From Alphaproteobacteria bacterium (GTDB lineage: Bacteria > Pseudomonadota > Alphaproteobacteria > Rs-D84), in the NCBI GenBank assembly GCA_009782725.1, contig WRIM01000004.1, positions 1-17,262 on the forward strand: a stretch of DNA of 17,262 nucleotides, in the 5' to 3' direction. Shown piece after piece: positions 1 through 6,179 of the stretch (its first letter is position 1; each line of letters opens with the position of its first letter). Below the pieces are notes generated by a model that ran no database searches, was not told the DNA's origin, and was given only the letters and a program-made list of their open reading frames with translations. The translations under genes were made by a program, and so were the position numbers.

Positions 1-649
1 TCTGGTTTTTCTTTTCTTTTTTAAGCATTTCTTCGGAATATTTTTGGGCGGCGGCCACCGTGTCTTCATAGAACTTCATTGTTTTGTCCATGGCGCAATA
101 TTTCTCTATCATATCAAAATAACAGTTTACAAAATCCTCATCATCGCCAAGGCCGTATTTGACCGCATCGCAATCTTTGGCGTGCCATATGAATTTTTCC
201 TGTTCCGATAGTCCGGTTATGTCCTTAATTTCCGTTGTTTTATACTGTACGCCTTTCTGGGCGTCGTATTTTACATCAGTGTAAGCGAATACTTTTTCCC
301 GGCCTTTATAATCAACCTCTATATACGATATTGTATGTTGCCATGGCTTATATCCGCTCTTACAGAAATTACCGATTTCTATAGGTGTATGAATATATTC
401 TCTGGCCGACTTTTTCAAAACCATAAAAGTACTGAATCGTGCATTCGGGTTAGTCTTCATCGATTCTGCAATCTTGTTCGCATTTGTCGCGCCGTCTTCA
501 ATCGCTTTTTGTATCGCGCCTACATCGTTGCGTTGAACCGCCCGCTCTAGCGCCGCGTTCGCTTTTTGAATTGTGGCTTCGTCCGGCGCCGCGGCATACA
601 TGCACGTGCATGACAAGAATAAAAAAATGGCGGCGGCGATTTTTCTCAT
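1..649 (-). CDS. Secreted protein of unknown function, C-terminus beyond window
   Basis: I translated this by hand from the minus strand. It starts with ATG at 649 and stays open for 216 codons to the window edge, so the C-terminus is missing. Residues 1 to about 20 look like a signal peptide (a basic MRK, then a hydrophobic stretch, then an AAA cleavage region). Residues about 32-56 read like a single ankyrin-type helix pair (ALERAVQRNDVGAIQKAIEDG). The rest is hydrophilic, with several cysteines, and becomes lysine-rich at the visible end. Its start overlaps the stop of the PH-domain gene in an ATGA arrangement, so the two are probably translationally coupled. No specific function is recognised. 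The ankyrin similarity rests on one motif only and is tentative. Confidence 0.75.
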   Translation of the reverse strand, partial: MRKIAAAIFLFLSCTCMYAAAPDEATIQKANAALERAVQRNDVGAIQKAIEDGATNANKIAESMKTNPNARFSTFMVLKKSAREYIHTPIEIGNFCKSGYKPWQHTISYIEVDYKGREKVFAYTDVKYDAQKGVQYKTTEIKDITGLSEQEKFIWHAKDCDAVKYGLGDDEDFVNCYFDMIEKYCAMDKTMKFYEDTVAAAQKYSEEMLKKEKKNQ

Positions 650-1167
650 TTTATTCTTTTCAATATTTCTTGACGTACTTTGTGATAGTCCGGGATTTCG
701 ACGATTGTGATTTCAAAGTCGGGCGCGCCGTTAGCGGCGGATTTGCTGTGTCCCGGCGTGGATATCCCAATGCTTGCCGTGTCGGCAATTTGCGATATTA
801 TTCCGCGTGATATCGCCGCGTCCGTTATGCGGCCGTAAGGCACAAATCGTATTTGTTTTGAAATCAATCCGCCGACGGAATAAACGCCCGAGTTTGTCAG
901 TATAAAATGAAAGCTTATACTCCGCGCGTAAAACAAAGGCACGAACAAAATTACCATAATCATTCCGAAAAATATAGGCACGCCAAAATCGACTGTATAA
1001 TTCGTCGAATTATATATAATTCCAAAAAAGATGCTCAAAAACACGGACAGCGCGATTCCGGGTATGATTGATTTCATAAATCCGGCCGAATTCAATGTTT
1101 TCGTATGAAGAAACACCCGGTCGCCCGACTTTAGATATTGTTTCCAATTGTCGTTCATAAAGTCCAT
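646..1167 (-). CDS. Membrane PH-domain (bPH2/DUF304-like) protein
   Basis: This is a 173-residue protein. Two hydrophobic segments (about residues 29-52 and 61-81) are followed by a soluble C-terminal domain. The region starting FHFILTNSGVYS and continuing through QIRFVPYGRITDAAI matches the pattern of bacterial PH domains of the YdbS/DUF304 type, which follow paired transmembrane helices. Molecular function in that family is poorly defined. The start at 1167 is preceded by AAGGG about 8 bases upstream. An in-frame ATG three codons later is a possible alternative. It lies 11 bases after the MacA-like gene and overlaps the next gene by 4 bases, so it is the middle gene of a three-gene transcription unit. 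The role of a PH-domain protein beside an efflux adaptor is not known from this sequence. Confidence 0.78.
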   Translation of the reverse strand: MDFMNDNWKQYLKSGDRVFLHTKTLNSAGFMKSIIPGIALSVFLSIFFGIIYNSTNYTVDFGVPIFFGMIMVILFVPLFYARSISFHFILTNSGVYSVGGLISKQIRFVPYGRITDAAISRGIISQIADTASIGISTPGHSKSAANGAPDFEITIVEIPDYHKVRQEILKRIK

Positions 1168-1178
1168 TTTATGTTCCC

Positions 1179-2471
1179 TTATCTTCCGCCGAATCCGCCG
1201 CCGCCGCCTTGTCTGTTACCGCCGCCGATTGCGACGCTTTGTCTGTTTGTCTGGCCCGTTCTTCCGGTTATAACGCGGTCGCCTTTTTCAAGCGAGATAT
1301 CGCCGGTCGTGATGATTTCCGTTTCGGTCGCAGTGGTAAGGCCCCGTTTATAAGGCACGATCACCATGGTTGTGCGCGGCGCGGTGCCGCGTTCGATAAG
1401 CAATGCGTTGCGGCCGGTCAAATCGCCGTTCTGCACGCGGGCGTCGTTCGTCAAAGACTTTAAATCGCGGACCAAGAATGCGGAATTCGCGGCCTTCCAT
1501 ACATCTTCGCGTTCTTCGATTGAAATCGTAACAAACGCCGTCATTCCGGGCATAAGGCGAAGGTCTTCGTTATCCACATCGATAATCACGGTGTATACCA
1601 CGACGTTTTGCGTGGTCGTGGGGCTTAGGCGTATTTGTTCGACCGAGCCCTTGAAAGTTGTTGCAGGAAATGCGTCAACGGTGAATGTCACGGCTTGGCC
1701 CATTTTTACCATTCCTATGTCGGCTTCGGACACGCTTGTCCATATTTGCATCTTGCTAAGGTCTTCGGCGATTTCGAATAATTCCGGTGCCTGAAAGCTA
1801 CTTGCCACCGTCTGTCCCCGGTCGACCTTGCGCGATATTACCGTGCCGTTTACGGGCGAAGTGATAGTCGCATAGCCAAGGTTTACAAGAGCCTGGCTGT
1901 GTTGCGATTTCATTTGGTTTACGCGTTGCGTCGCGGTTTTAAAGTTCGTCTCATCATTTTCCATTTCCGCGCGCGCGATAAATCCGTCGTTGTACAAAGT
2001 GCGGCTTCGTTTGTAATCCGCGTCAGCCTTGCGCAATGTGGCCTCGGCGGATTCAAGCGCCGCCTTGGCTTCGTCCACGCGGGCCTGTAAAACCGACGGA
2101 TCGATTGTAAGCAATAATTGGCCTTTGGTGACGACATCGTTAAAGTCGACGTAAATTTGTTCGATGATGCCGGACACTTGGGCCCCAACTCTGATAGTAT
2201 TCAAAGGCCGTATTTCGCCGGTCGCGGTTACGACTTGCTTTAGATTGCCGCGAGTAATCGGCACGGTTGCAAAGTCCGACGCATTCCGACTTTTGCTTGG
2301 GGTCGCCCAATAAAGTATTCCGCCCAGTATGATAATTCCAAACACAACCCACCATTTGCGCCGCCAAGCCCATCCGCCTGCGCGCTCCGCGCTCCGGCGG
2401 ACAAGTCCGCCCGTTCGTGCCAGTATAATTTTAAATTTGGATTCTTTTTTCTCTAATTTTTTGACTGCCAT
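1179..2471 (-). CDS. MacA-like periplasmic adaptor (HlyD/RND membrane fusion family)
   Basis: This is a 430-residue adaptor protein that would link an inner-membrane transporter to an outer-membrane channel. A basic N-terminus is followed by one transmembrane segment at about residues 40-56. Next come the split lipoyl-like domain (NTIRVGAQVSGIIEQIYV near residues 89-106, and ATITSPVNGTVISRKVDRG after the hairpin), a long alpha-helical hairpin (about 125-200) and a beta-barrel/membrane-proximal region ending near LMPGMTAFVTISI. The C-terminal tail is glycine-rich, as in a number of MacA homologues. Length and domain order are normal for MacA. A strong ribosome-binding site (GGGAGAAGGG) precedes the ATG at 2471. 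No MacB ABC transporter gene lies in the window. The following genes encode a PH-domain and a secreted protein instead. The TolC-family gene 640 bases upstream could supply the exit channel, which is inference. Confidence 0.88.
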   Translation of the reverse strand: MAVKKLEKKESKFKIILARTGGLVRRSAERAGGWAWRRKWWVVFGIIILGGILYWATPSKSRNASDFATVPITRGNLKQVVTATGEIRPLNTIRVGAQVSGIIEQIYVDFNDVVTKGQLLLTIDPSVLQARVDEAKAALESAEATLRKADADYKRSRTLYNDGFIARAEMENDETNFKTATQRVNQMKSQHSQALVNLGYATITSPVNGTVISRKVDRGQTVASSFQAPELFEIAEDLSKMQIWTSVSEADIGMVKMGQAVTFTVDAFPATTFKGSVEQIRLSPTTTQNVVVYTVIIDVDNEDLRLMPGMTAFVTISIEEREDVWKAANSAFLVRDLKSLTNDARVQNGDLTGRNALLIERGTAPRTTMVIVPYKRGLTTATETEIITTGDISLEKGDRVITGRTGQTNRQSVAIGGGNRQGGGGGFGGR

Positions 2472-2493
2472 TCCCTTCTCCCTTGAATCATAT

Positions 2494-2520
2494 ATTATAT
2501 CATAAAAAGCCCGGATGCAA
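2494..2520 (-). promoter_or_regulatory. Candidate sigma-70 promoter for the macA-like operon
   Basis: On the minus strand a perfect TATAAT (2499 to 2494) lies about 22 bases before the ATG, with TTGCAT (2520 to 2515) upstream at a 15-base spacing, or TTTGCA at 16. It is divergent from the promoter of the Nudix gene. Confidence 0.6.
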
Positions 2521-2527
2521 AAATAGT

Positions 2528-2555
2528 TTGAGTTTTTTTACATCGGGATTATAAT
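2528..2555 (+). promoter_or_regulatory. Candidate sigma-70 promoter for the Nudix gene
   Basis: TTGAGT (2528-2533), a 16-base spacer and TATAAT (2550-2555) predict a start near 2562. That gives a leader of about 15 bases containing GGGGCAG before the ATG at 2577. Confidence 0.65.
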
Positions 2556-2576
2556 CCAGAAAAATCGGGGCAGAAT

Positions 2577-3113
2577 ATGGAATTATTAGACATCTATGAT
2601 GAACATGGAAATCCGACCGGACGCGTCGAAACCAAAGAGCGCGCGCACGAACTTGGCCTTTGGCATATTAACGCGCATATCTGGATTATCAATTCCAATG
2701 GGGAATTATTGTTGCAACTTCGTCATCCGAACAAAGTAACCCACCCGAATATGTGGGATATATCCGCCGCGGGACATATCCGTGCGGGCGAGACTATGGT
2801 TCAGGGCGGACTTCGTGAATTAAAGGAAGAACTTGGCGTCACGGTTTCGACATCGGAATTGAAATATCTGTTTACAATCAATCACGACCCGACCGAGCCT
2901 TCGAATAACAAAGAAATAAACGACATATTTCTTTTGAGTCTTGATTGGCCGGCAGACAAATACGTATTCCCAGACACCGAAGTCGTCGCGGTCAAATATA
3001 TGCCATGGCGCGATTTGGCGAAAATGACGCATGATGAATTATTGGCCGCGCGTATTCTTCCGCATGCAGAACTGAAAGGTTTGTTCGAATATCTTGATAA
3101 AAACGGGTTTTGA
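2577..3113 (+). CDS. Nudix hydrolase, Idi-like/YfcD-like
   Basis: This is a 178-residue protein with a perfect Nudix box at residues 66-88: G66, E72, then R80-E81 and the EELG motif at 84-87. These residues bind the metal and position the diphosphate substrate. The N-terminus (MELLDIYDEHGNPTG) and the overall layout resemble isopentenyl-diphosphate isomerase-like Nudix proteins such as YfcD. True type I isomerases have a catalytic cysteine in a CGHP-like motif just before the box. Here the corresponding residues read AAGH, with no cysteine, so isomerase activity is unlikely and hydrolysis of a nucleoside- or isoprenoid-type diphosphate is more plausible. The exact substrate cannot be read from sequence. 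It is a single-gene unit with its own promoter, and its TGA directly abuts the convergent stop of the TolC-family gene. Confidence 0.88.
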   Translation: MELLDIYDEHGNPTGRVETKERAHELGLWHINAHIWIINSNGELLLQLRHPNKVTHPNMWDISAAGHIRAGETMVQGGLRELKEELGVTVSTSELKYLFTINHDPTEPSNNKEINDIFLLSLDWPADKYVFPDTEVVAVKYMPWRDLAKMTHDELLAARILPHAELKGLFEYLDKNGF

Positions 3114-4457
3114 TTATTCCCCCGATTCCAATTGTTCTTTTAATTCGCCAAGCGCCAAAGCAACCGCCGCGCGTTTGACGTACAAATCGTATTTCGCCAC
3201 GATATTTTGACGCTGTGCGTTTGCCAAATCTGTTTGCTGGGTAGACCAGTCAAGCATCGTTGCGCGGCCGACTTTGTACATTCCGGACACAACGCGTTCG
3301 GATTCCGTCGCGGATTTCAACAATGTTTCCGTTTGAACCAAAACCTTTTGCGCGGTTTGATAATTCTGATAAGCGGTCCAGATGTCTTGGGCTACGCCGT
3401 CTTCTTTTTGCCGCTCAAGCTCTTCCGCGCGTTCGTAATTTACATTCTGCGCCCGAAGATTGTAAAGATTTGCAAAGCCCGCAAATATCGGCATGCTTGC
3501 GCGCACCCCGATGCTTGCGCCCAATTTGTCGTTCGGGCCCGCGCCGTACGCCGAATAATTATTATCGAAATCATAAGACAGGCTTCCCGACGCCGAAATG
3601 CTTGGCAAATTGCGCAAGAATGCGGAATTCCGCCGATGCCACGCGGCGTTCGTAGATTCCCGCGCGGATAACAAATCGGGACGCTGACGTTTTGCTTGGT
3701 CTATTAATTCATCGATTGTTTTGTTGTCCGCCTGTCCCCCGAATGACGCCGGCATATCCGCAATAAGAAGGTTGTCGCCTTGGGGGAATGACAAAAGATT
3801 CAACAATTGTCCCTTGGCGATTTCGCGGTTGCCTTGTGCGCGTTGAAGTTCTAATTCGCGGGTCGCCAACATCGTGTCGGCCTTTAATACATCGGCCTTG
3901 GCCACCGCGCCGGCTTTGTACTTTTTGGATGCCATGTCTTGGGCGTCTCTTGCTACTTTGGCAAGCTCGGTCGAGACCCTGACTTCGGCATCGGCGCCCA
4001 GCATGCCGTAATATGCCGCGACAAGCTGGTACACATAATTTTGAACCGTATTGCTGTAATCAAACCCGGTGGCGCGCCATACGGCCGACATCTGAGAAAG
4101 GTCGGAAAACCGCTTTCCAAAATCGAACAGCAGCCAGCTTGCAGATAATGAAGCCCCAGTCATAGTATCCGACCAGTTTTTGTTACGATATTGCTTTGTT
4201 GCGGAAACGCTTCCCGAAATGTCCGGAAGATACGGCGCATATCCCGTATTCTTGGAAAGGCGCGCGGATTCTGCCGCCAAATATGCCGCGGCCGTCTGGG
4301 GATTCCGGCAAAGGCCGACGCGCACTACTTCATCCAATGTCATGACGTGCGTCGGAGCGGACGTTATATCATTGCAATTTTTCTTTGCGGCGAATGCGCT
4401 GGGCCCCATAAATGTAACCAGGCCCATGGCCGTTAAAAACACTATTTTTTGTTTCAT
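3114..4457 (-). CDS. TolC-family outer-membrane efflux channel
   Basis: This is a 447-residue protein when started at the ATG at 4457, which has an AAGAGAGA ribosome-binding site. An in-frame ATG at 4508 would place extra charged residues before the signal peptide and lies upstream of the -10 box, so it is rejected. Residues 1 to about 23 form a signal peptide ending in SAFA. The mature protein has the two outer-membrane efflux protein repeats: long helices around the VYQLVAAYYGMLGADAEVRV region and a second set around LERQKEDGVAQDIWTAYQNY, with strand segments such as GASLSASWLLFDFGKRFSD. It should form the trimeric channel for tripartite efflux or type I secretion. The MacA-like adaptor on the same strand is a candidate partner. 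It has its own promoter and faces the Nudix gene with no intergenic base. Confidence 0.9.
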   Translation of the reverse strand: MKQKIVFLTAMGLVTFMGPSAFAAKKNCNDITSAPTHVMTLDEVVRVGLCRNPQTAAAYLAAESARLSKNTGYAPYLPDISGSVSATKQYRNKNWSDTMTGASLSASWLLFDFGKRFSDLSQMSAVWRATGFDYSNTVQNYVYQLVAAYYGMLGADAEVRVSTELAKVARDAQDMASKKYKAGAVAKADVLKADTMLATRELELQRAQGNREIAKGQLLNLLSFPQGDNLLIADMPASFGGQADNKTIDELIDQAKRQRPDLLSARESTNAAWHRRNSAFLRNLPSISASGSLSYDFDNNYSAYGAGPNDKLGASIGVRASMPIFAGFANLYNLRAQNVNYERAEELERQKEDGVAQDIWTAYQNYQTAQKVLVQTETLLKSATESERVVSGMYKVGRATMLDWSTQQTDLANAQRQNIVAKYDLYVKRAAVALALGELKEQLESGE

Positions 4458-4481
4458 TATTGATTCTCTCTTAACCCGAAT

Positions 4482-4509
4482 ATTATAGCATAAAAAGAAA
4501 TCCGGCAAA
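4482..4509 (-). promoter_or_regulatory. Extended -10 promoter for the TolC-family gene
   Basis: On the minus strand, TGC precedes a perfect TATAAT (4487 to 4482), an extended -10. Only a weak -35 is visible (TTTGCC or TTGCCG, 15-16 bases upstream), and it falls inside the terminator hairpin of the preceding operon. Confidence 0.6.
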
Positions 4510-4516
4510 AGCCGGA
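4491..4516 (-). terminator. Rho-independent terminator of the yfgM-bamB-like operon
   Basis: Read on the minus strand, a TCCGGC/GCCGGA stem with a 4-base loop (4516 to 4501) is followed by TTTCTTTTTA (4500 to 4491). It begins 3 bases after the BamB-like stop codon. Confidence 0.85.
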
Positions 4517-4519
4517 ATT

Positions 4520-5287
4520 TTATTTGACCAGTTTTCCGCTGTCCGCAGCAAAGGTCTCGACGCCCACCGTGATGCGGAATTCACCGCTGTCGGTTTCGGA
4601 AATTTTGGGCGTGCATCCGGCCTTGGTTTTAACGCGCCAGAAAATATCGCCATTTTTTGTGTCGATCGCATAAAGGTAATTATCCGTGCCGACGATAAAT
4701 GCGACCGCGCCCGCAATCAAGAACGGCACGCCGGTGCCGATTTCCTTGCACCATATTATTTTACCGTTTTTGTCGTTGATTTTGCAAAATGCATCGCCCA
4801 ATCCGCCTGCGAATACGGCGCCGTCCGCGACGATTACGGGCGCAACGATATCAAGTATGGTCGCCCCGCCGGTCAGCATGGTTTGTTTATAAACATCCGC
4901 GACCCATACAGGCTCGCGCGTTCGGATATTTACTTTGACTACTTCGCCGGTGGAAAGGCCCGAATATACGAATCCGTTCGCAAATACGGGCGTTCGTTTG
5001 ACATCGACGCGGGATATTGTGGGAAGCCCGGAAAATATCTTTTTGCGTGTCCCGTCCGCATCAACCTGCCAGATTACATTGTACGAATCTTGTTCGAATT
5101 TGATTTCGGACTCTGCGGTTTTGGTTTCGGGCATTTTTATAAGACCCTCTGGAATAACCCTGTTTTCTGCGACAATTTCACCGGAATCAAAAACCGGAGT
5201 GCGATGCCCGGGCAATATGGGGTCTTTTTTGGCGCAAGCGCCAAGGAAAATAACAATTAACAAATAGCAAATAGCAAATTTTTTCAT
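4520..5287 (-). CDS. bamB: BamB-like outer-membrane lipoprotein (PQQ-type beta-propeller), short
   Basis: This is a 255-residue lipoprotein. The N-terminus has a lysine-rich start, a hydrophobic core and a lipobox LGAC, giving lipidation at Cys18. The remainder contains beta-propeller blades of the PQQ/BamB type, for example VFAGGLGDAFCKINDKNGK followed by IIWCKEIGTG, and YLYAIDTKNGDIFWRVKTK. BamB is the accessory propeller of the BAM complex that inserts outer-membrane beta-barrels. The preceding YfgM-like gene reproduces the yfgM-bamB order known from proteobacteria and supports the call. The protein is clearly shorter than usual BamB proteins (roughly 390-450 residues), so it would have fewer than eight blades. 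The usual third neighbour, der, is absent, because a terminator follows. Start and upstream stop overlap by one base (TAATG). The hydrophobic core of the signal peptide is encoded by a heptamer repeat array. Confidence 0.75.
   Translation of the reverse strand: MKKFAICYLLIVIFLGACAKKDPILPGHRTPVFDSGEIVAENRVIPEGLIKMPETKTAESEIKFEQDSYNVIWQVDADGTRKKIFSGLPTISRVDVKRTPVFANGFVYSGLSTGEVVKVNIRTREPVWVADVYKQTMLTGGATILDIVAPVIVADGAVFAGGLGDAFCKINDKNGKIIWCKEIGTGVPFLIAGAVAFIVGTDNYLYAIDTKNGDIFWRVKTKAGCTPKISETDSGEFRITVGVETFAADSGKLVK
5252..5277. repeat. Solo 26-bp heptamer arm encoding a signal peptide
   Basis: This degenerate 7-bp array of AACAATT/AACAAAT/AGCAAAT-like units lies inside the BamB-like signal peptide, encoding AICYLLIV on the minus strand. 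It matches the arm at 11502-11527 at 25 of 26 positions. No inverted partner is seen upstream, where the YfgM-like coding sequence lies. Confidence 0.8.
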
Positions 5288-5985
5288 TAACGCAGAGCCT
5301 CGGCTTGCGCGGCGATTGCCGCCGGCGCGTCTTTATCCGTTATAATACGGTCAAGCCAGACGTTGGCGTTTGTCACGTCATTATCGCTAAGATATTTTTG
5401 CGCGACGAACAAAAGCCCCGTATAATAAAAAGGCGAACGCTTTGTCTGCAAAGGCGCCAAGAATTTTTCGAATTCTGCCGGTGTCATAGAATCTGCTTTT
5501 AACACCGCTAAATTGATTATTGCCATATCCCGGAAATCGCGCGTCGCGCCATTTTTTGCCAATTGTTCGAATTTTGAAACGGCGTTGTCACGATTGCCGG
5601 TTTGCAAATCGATTCTTGCAGAATTGAACAGCGCCAAATCGCCCATGCCGCCCGATGATTTCGCGGCGACTCTGGCCAGTGCTTCGGATGCGGCGGCGGG
5701 ATTCCCGTTGTCCAGCATCATCATTGCGGTCTCGAACGACATGGCCGCGTTTCTCTTTGCCACTTTGTTATAATGCCGCATGATTTGAACGCTTGCCACG
5801 ACAACCAAAACGATTACGGCGATGACGATCAAAGCACGCGCATGTTGTTTCACAAAGTTCAATGTTTCTTGGGCGTGAACCTCTTCATTCACTTCGCGGT
5901 ACAATGCGTCTTCGGCGTGATCCGACAAAGTCTTTTTCGGCTCGTTCGTTTTGTTTAATTTTAAAACTTCTTTAAGGCTGACCAT
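5287..5985 (-). CDS. YfgM-like TPR ancillary protein, inner-membrane anchored
   Basis: This is a 232-residue protein from the ATG at 5985, chosen because ACGGAG lies 8 bases upstream. An earlier in-frame ATG at 6018 lacks such a site and would lie in the repeat region. A cytoplasmic N-terminus (about residues 1-50) is followed by a single transmembrane helix (about 52-72, ALIVIAVIVLVVVASVQIM) and a periplasmic TPR-like domain with helices such as SFETAMMMLDNGNPAAASEAL and DLALFNSARIDLQTGN. This is the architecture of YfgM, which contacts SecYEG and periplasmic chaperones. It directly precedes and overlaps the BamB-like gene by one base, the conserved yfgM-bamB pairing. Its leader contains large inverted repeats. 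Confidence 0.83.
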   Translation of the reverse strand: MVSLKEVLKLNKTNEPKKTLSDHAEDALYREVNEEVHAQETLNFVKQHARALIVIAVIVLVVVASVQIMRHYNKVAKRNAAMSFETAMMMLDNGNPAAASEALARVAAKSSGGMGDLALFNSARIDLQTGNRDNAVSKFEQLAKNGATRDFRDMAIINLAVLKADSMTPAEFEKFLAPLQTKRSPFYYTGLLFVAQKYLSDNDVTNANVWLDRIITDKDAPAAIAAQAEALR

Positions 5986-6003
5986 TTTAAAAACTCCGTT
6001 TCT

Positions 6004-6110
6004 AGTGATATGTGACAAGTGATAAGTGATAGGAAGTCTGATTCAGGTTCAATCTTCATATCACTTATCACCAGCAAACGCGTCAGCGTTTGCGATATCA
6101 CTTGTCACTA
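6004..6110. repeat. Heptamer inverted-repeat cluster with a nested hairpin in the yfgM leader
   Basis: Left arm, 6006-6031: four 7-bp units of GTGATAT/GTGACAA/GTGATAA/GTGATAG. Right arm, split: 6060-6071 pairs perfectly with 6019-6030 (12 bp), and 6096-6108 pairs perfectly with 6012-6024 (13 bp). Between the two parts of the right arm lies a perfect 8-bp hairpin, GCAAACGC (6074-6081) and GCGTTTGC (6086-6093), flanked on both sides by TATCAC. It would be transcribed in the yfgM leader on the minus strand. Confidence 0.8.
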
Positions 6111-6134
6111 TAGTGATAACTATTGTTATCACTA
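6111..6134. promoter_or_regulatory. 10-bp palindrome between divergent yfgM and rpoH promoters
   Basis: TAGTGATAAC and GTTATCACTA form a perfect inverted repeat around a TATT centre. It ends 12 bases before the rpoH -35 box and touches the -10 box of the minus-strand promoter, a position suited to an operator. It may also be an extension of the adjacent repeat cluster, since it shares the GTGATAA motif. Confidence 0.5.
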
Positions 6135-6162
6135 TTATATCCCTATTGCAAATGAAAATTAA
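6134..6162 (-). promoter_or_regulatory. Candidate promoter for the yfgM-bamB operon
   Basis: On the minus strand, TATAAT (6139 to 6134) lies 17 bases from a weak TTAATT (6162 to 6157). It would give a leader of about 140 bases containing the inverted repeats. Confidence 0.45.
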
Positions 6163-6173
6163 TTACTTATAAT
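6146..6173 (+). promoter_or_regulatory. rpoH promoter positioned for leaderless transcription
   Basis: TTGCAA (6146-6151), a 16-base spacer and a perfect TATAAT (6168-6173). Six bases then separate the -10 box from the ATG at 6180, so the predicted start is the A of the start codon. The only purine-rich bases (TAGG at 6175-6178) are one base from the ATG, too close for a ribosome-binding site. Confidence 0.65.
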
Positions 6174-6179
6174 GTAGGC

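Noticed and set aside
2577..3113. Isopentenyl-diphosphate isomerase (idi)
   Set aside because: The catalytic cysteine motif is absent (AAGH in place of a CGHP-like sequence), so only Nudix hydrolase is claimed.
4458..4508. Upstream in-frame ATG for the TolC-family protein
   Set aside because: It would start upstream of the -10 box and inside the terminator tail of the previous operon, and would displace the signal peptide.
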